Shown: in pieces, positions 60,507 through 64,000 of the stretch
Layout: each line of letters begins with the position of its first letter
Numbering within the stretch: the first letter of the stretch is position 1
Source: Hepsetus odoe
Lineage: Eukaryota > Chordata > Actinopteri > Characiformes > Hepsetidae
Assembly (NCBI GenBank): GCA_017165825.1
Contig: CM029372.1
Span: 24,146,685-24,210,684, forward strand
Direction of reading: 5' to 3'
Length of the DNA: 64,000 nt
Program-made: the position numbers and the translations under genes
Notes under the pieces: model-generated
Databases searched by the model: none
What the model saw: the letters and a program-made list of their open reading frames with translations, nothing else
What the model was told of the DNA's origin: nothing

Positions 60507-64000
<3,494 letters not shown>

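Overview
The window is animal nuclear DNA, almost certainly from a ray-finned fish. Two vertebrate genes with GT-AG introns are embedded in a dense mix of tRNA-derived SINEs, L2/CR1-like LINEs, Tc1-like DNA transposons, a decayed retrovirus-like element, solo LTRs and very long (TG)n, (TC)n and (AAT)n microsatellites. The style of SINE (heads reading GGGGCAGTGGTGGCCTAGTGG) suggests an otophysan such as a characin or catfish, but I cannot prove the lineage.

Region 1 (1-22967, + strand) holds the last 15 exons of an ectonucleotide pyrophosphatase/phosphodiesterase gene of the ENPP1/2/3 group. They join in phase to 559 residues ending at a stop at 22965-22967. The start, the somatomedin-B domains and the catalytic threonine lie before base 1. 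The introns carry most of the Tc1 elements, many SINEs, a tRNA-Ala-like sequence, a GAGTC-type minisatellite and two head-to-head LINE 3' ends.

Region 2 (22968-60440) has no host gene that I recognise. In order it holds: a LINE reverse-transcriptase relic split by a SINE; a Tc1 relic with a duplicated junction; a LINE 3' tail; a minus-strand retrovirus-like gag-pro-pol relic (about 26740-31200) with three nested insertions; a 5'-truncated but open L2-like LINE (32095-33718); inverted and direct repeats near 36.8-38.4 kb; more Tc1 and LINE relics; a solo LTR (41493-41782); an LTR followed by a coding-like stretch (43013-43450); a second, 3'-truncated L2-like LINE (48960-51595) interrupted by another solo LTR (49895-50235); and a duplicated segment (52910-53325 and 55640-55925).

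Region 3 (60440-64000, + strand) holds the first four coding exons of a TNF-receptor-superfamily decoy receptor of the TNFRSF6B/TNFRSF11B type. It runs off the end of the window.

Both gene products would be extracellular. The ENPP protein would hydrolyse nucleotides or lysophospholipids, and the TNFRSF protein would bind a TNF-family ligand. Nothing in the sequence shows co-regulation; the link is positional. In human, ENPP2 and TNFRSF11B are close neighbours on 8q24, so the pair may be an old syntenic block or its 2R/3R duplicate. I did not find a new multi-gene system. The most informative items are the mixed ENPP2/ENPP3 character of the first gene, the conserved pairing, the SINE family with two alternative tails, microsatellites placed directly at four splice acceptors, and precisely datable nested insertions.
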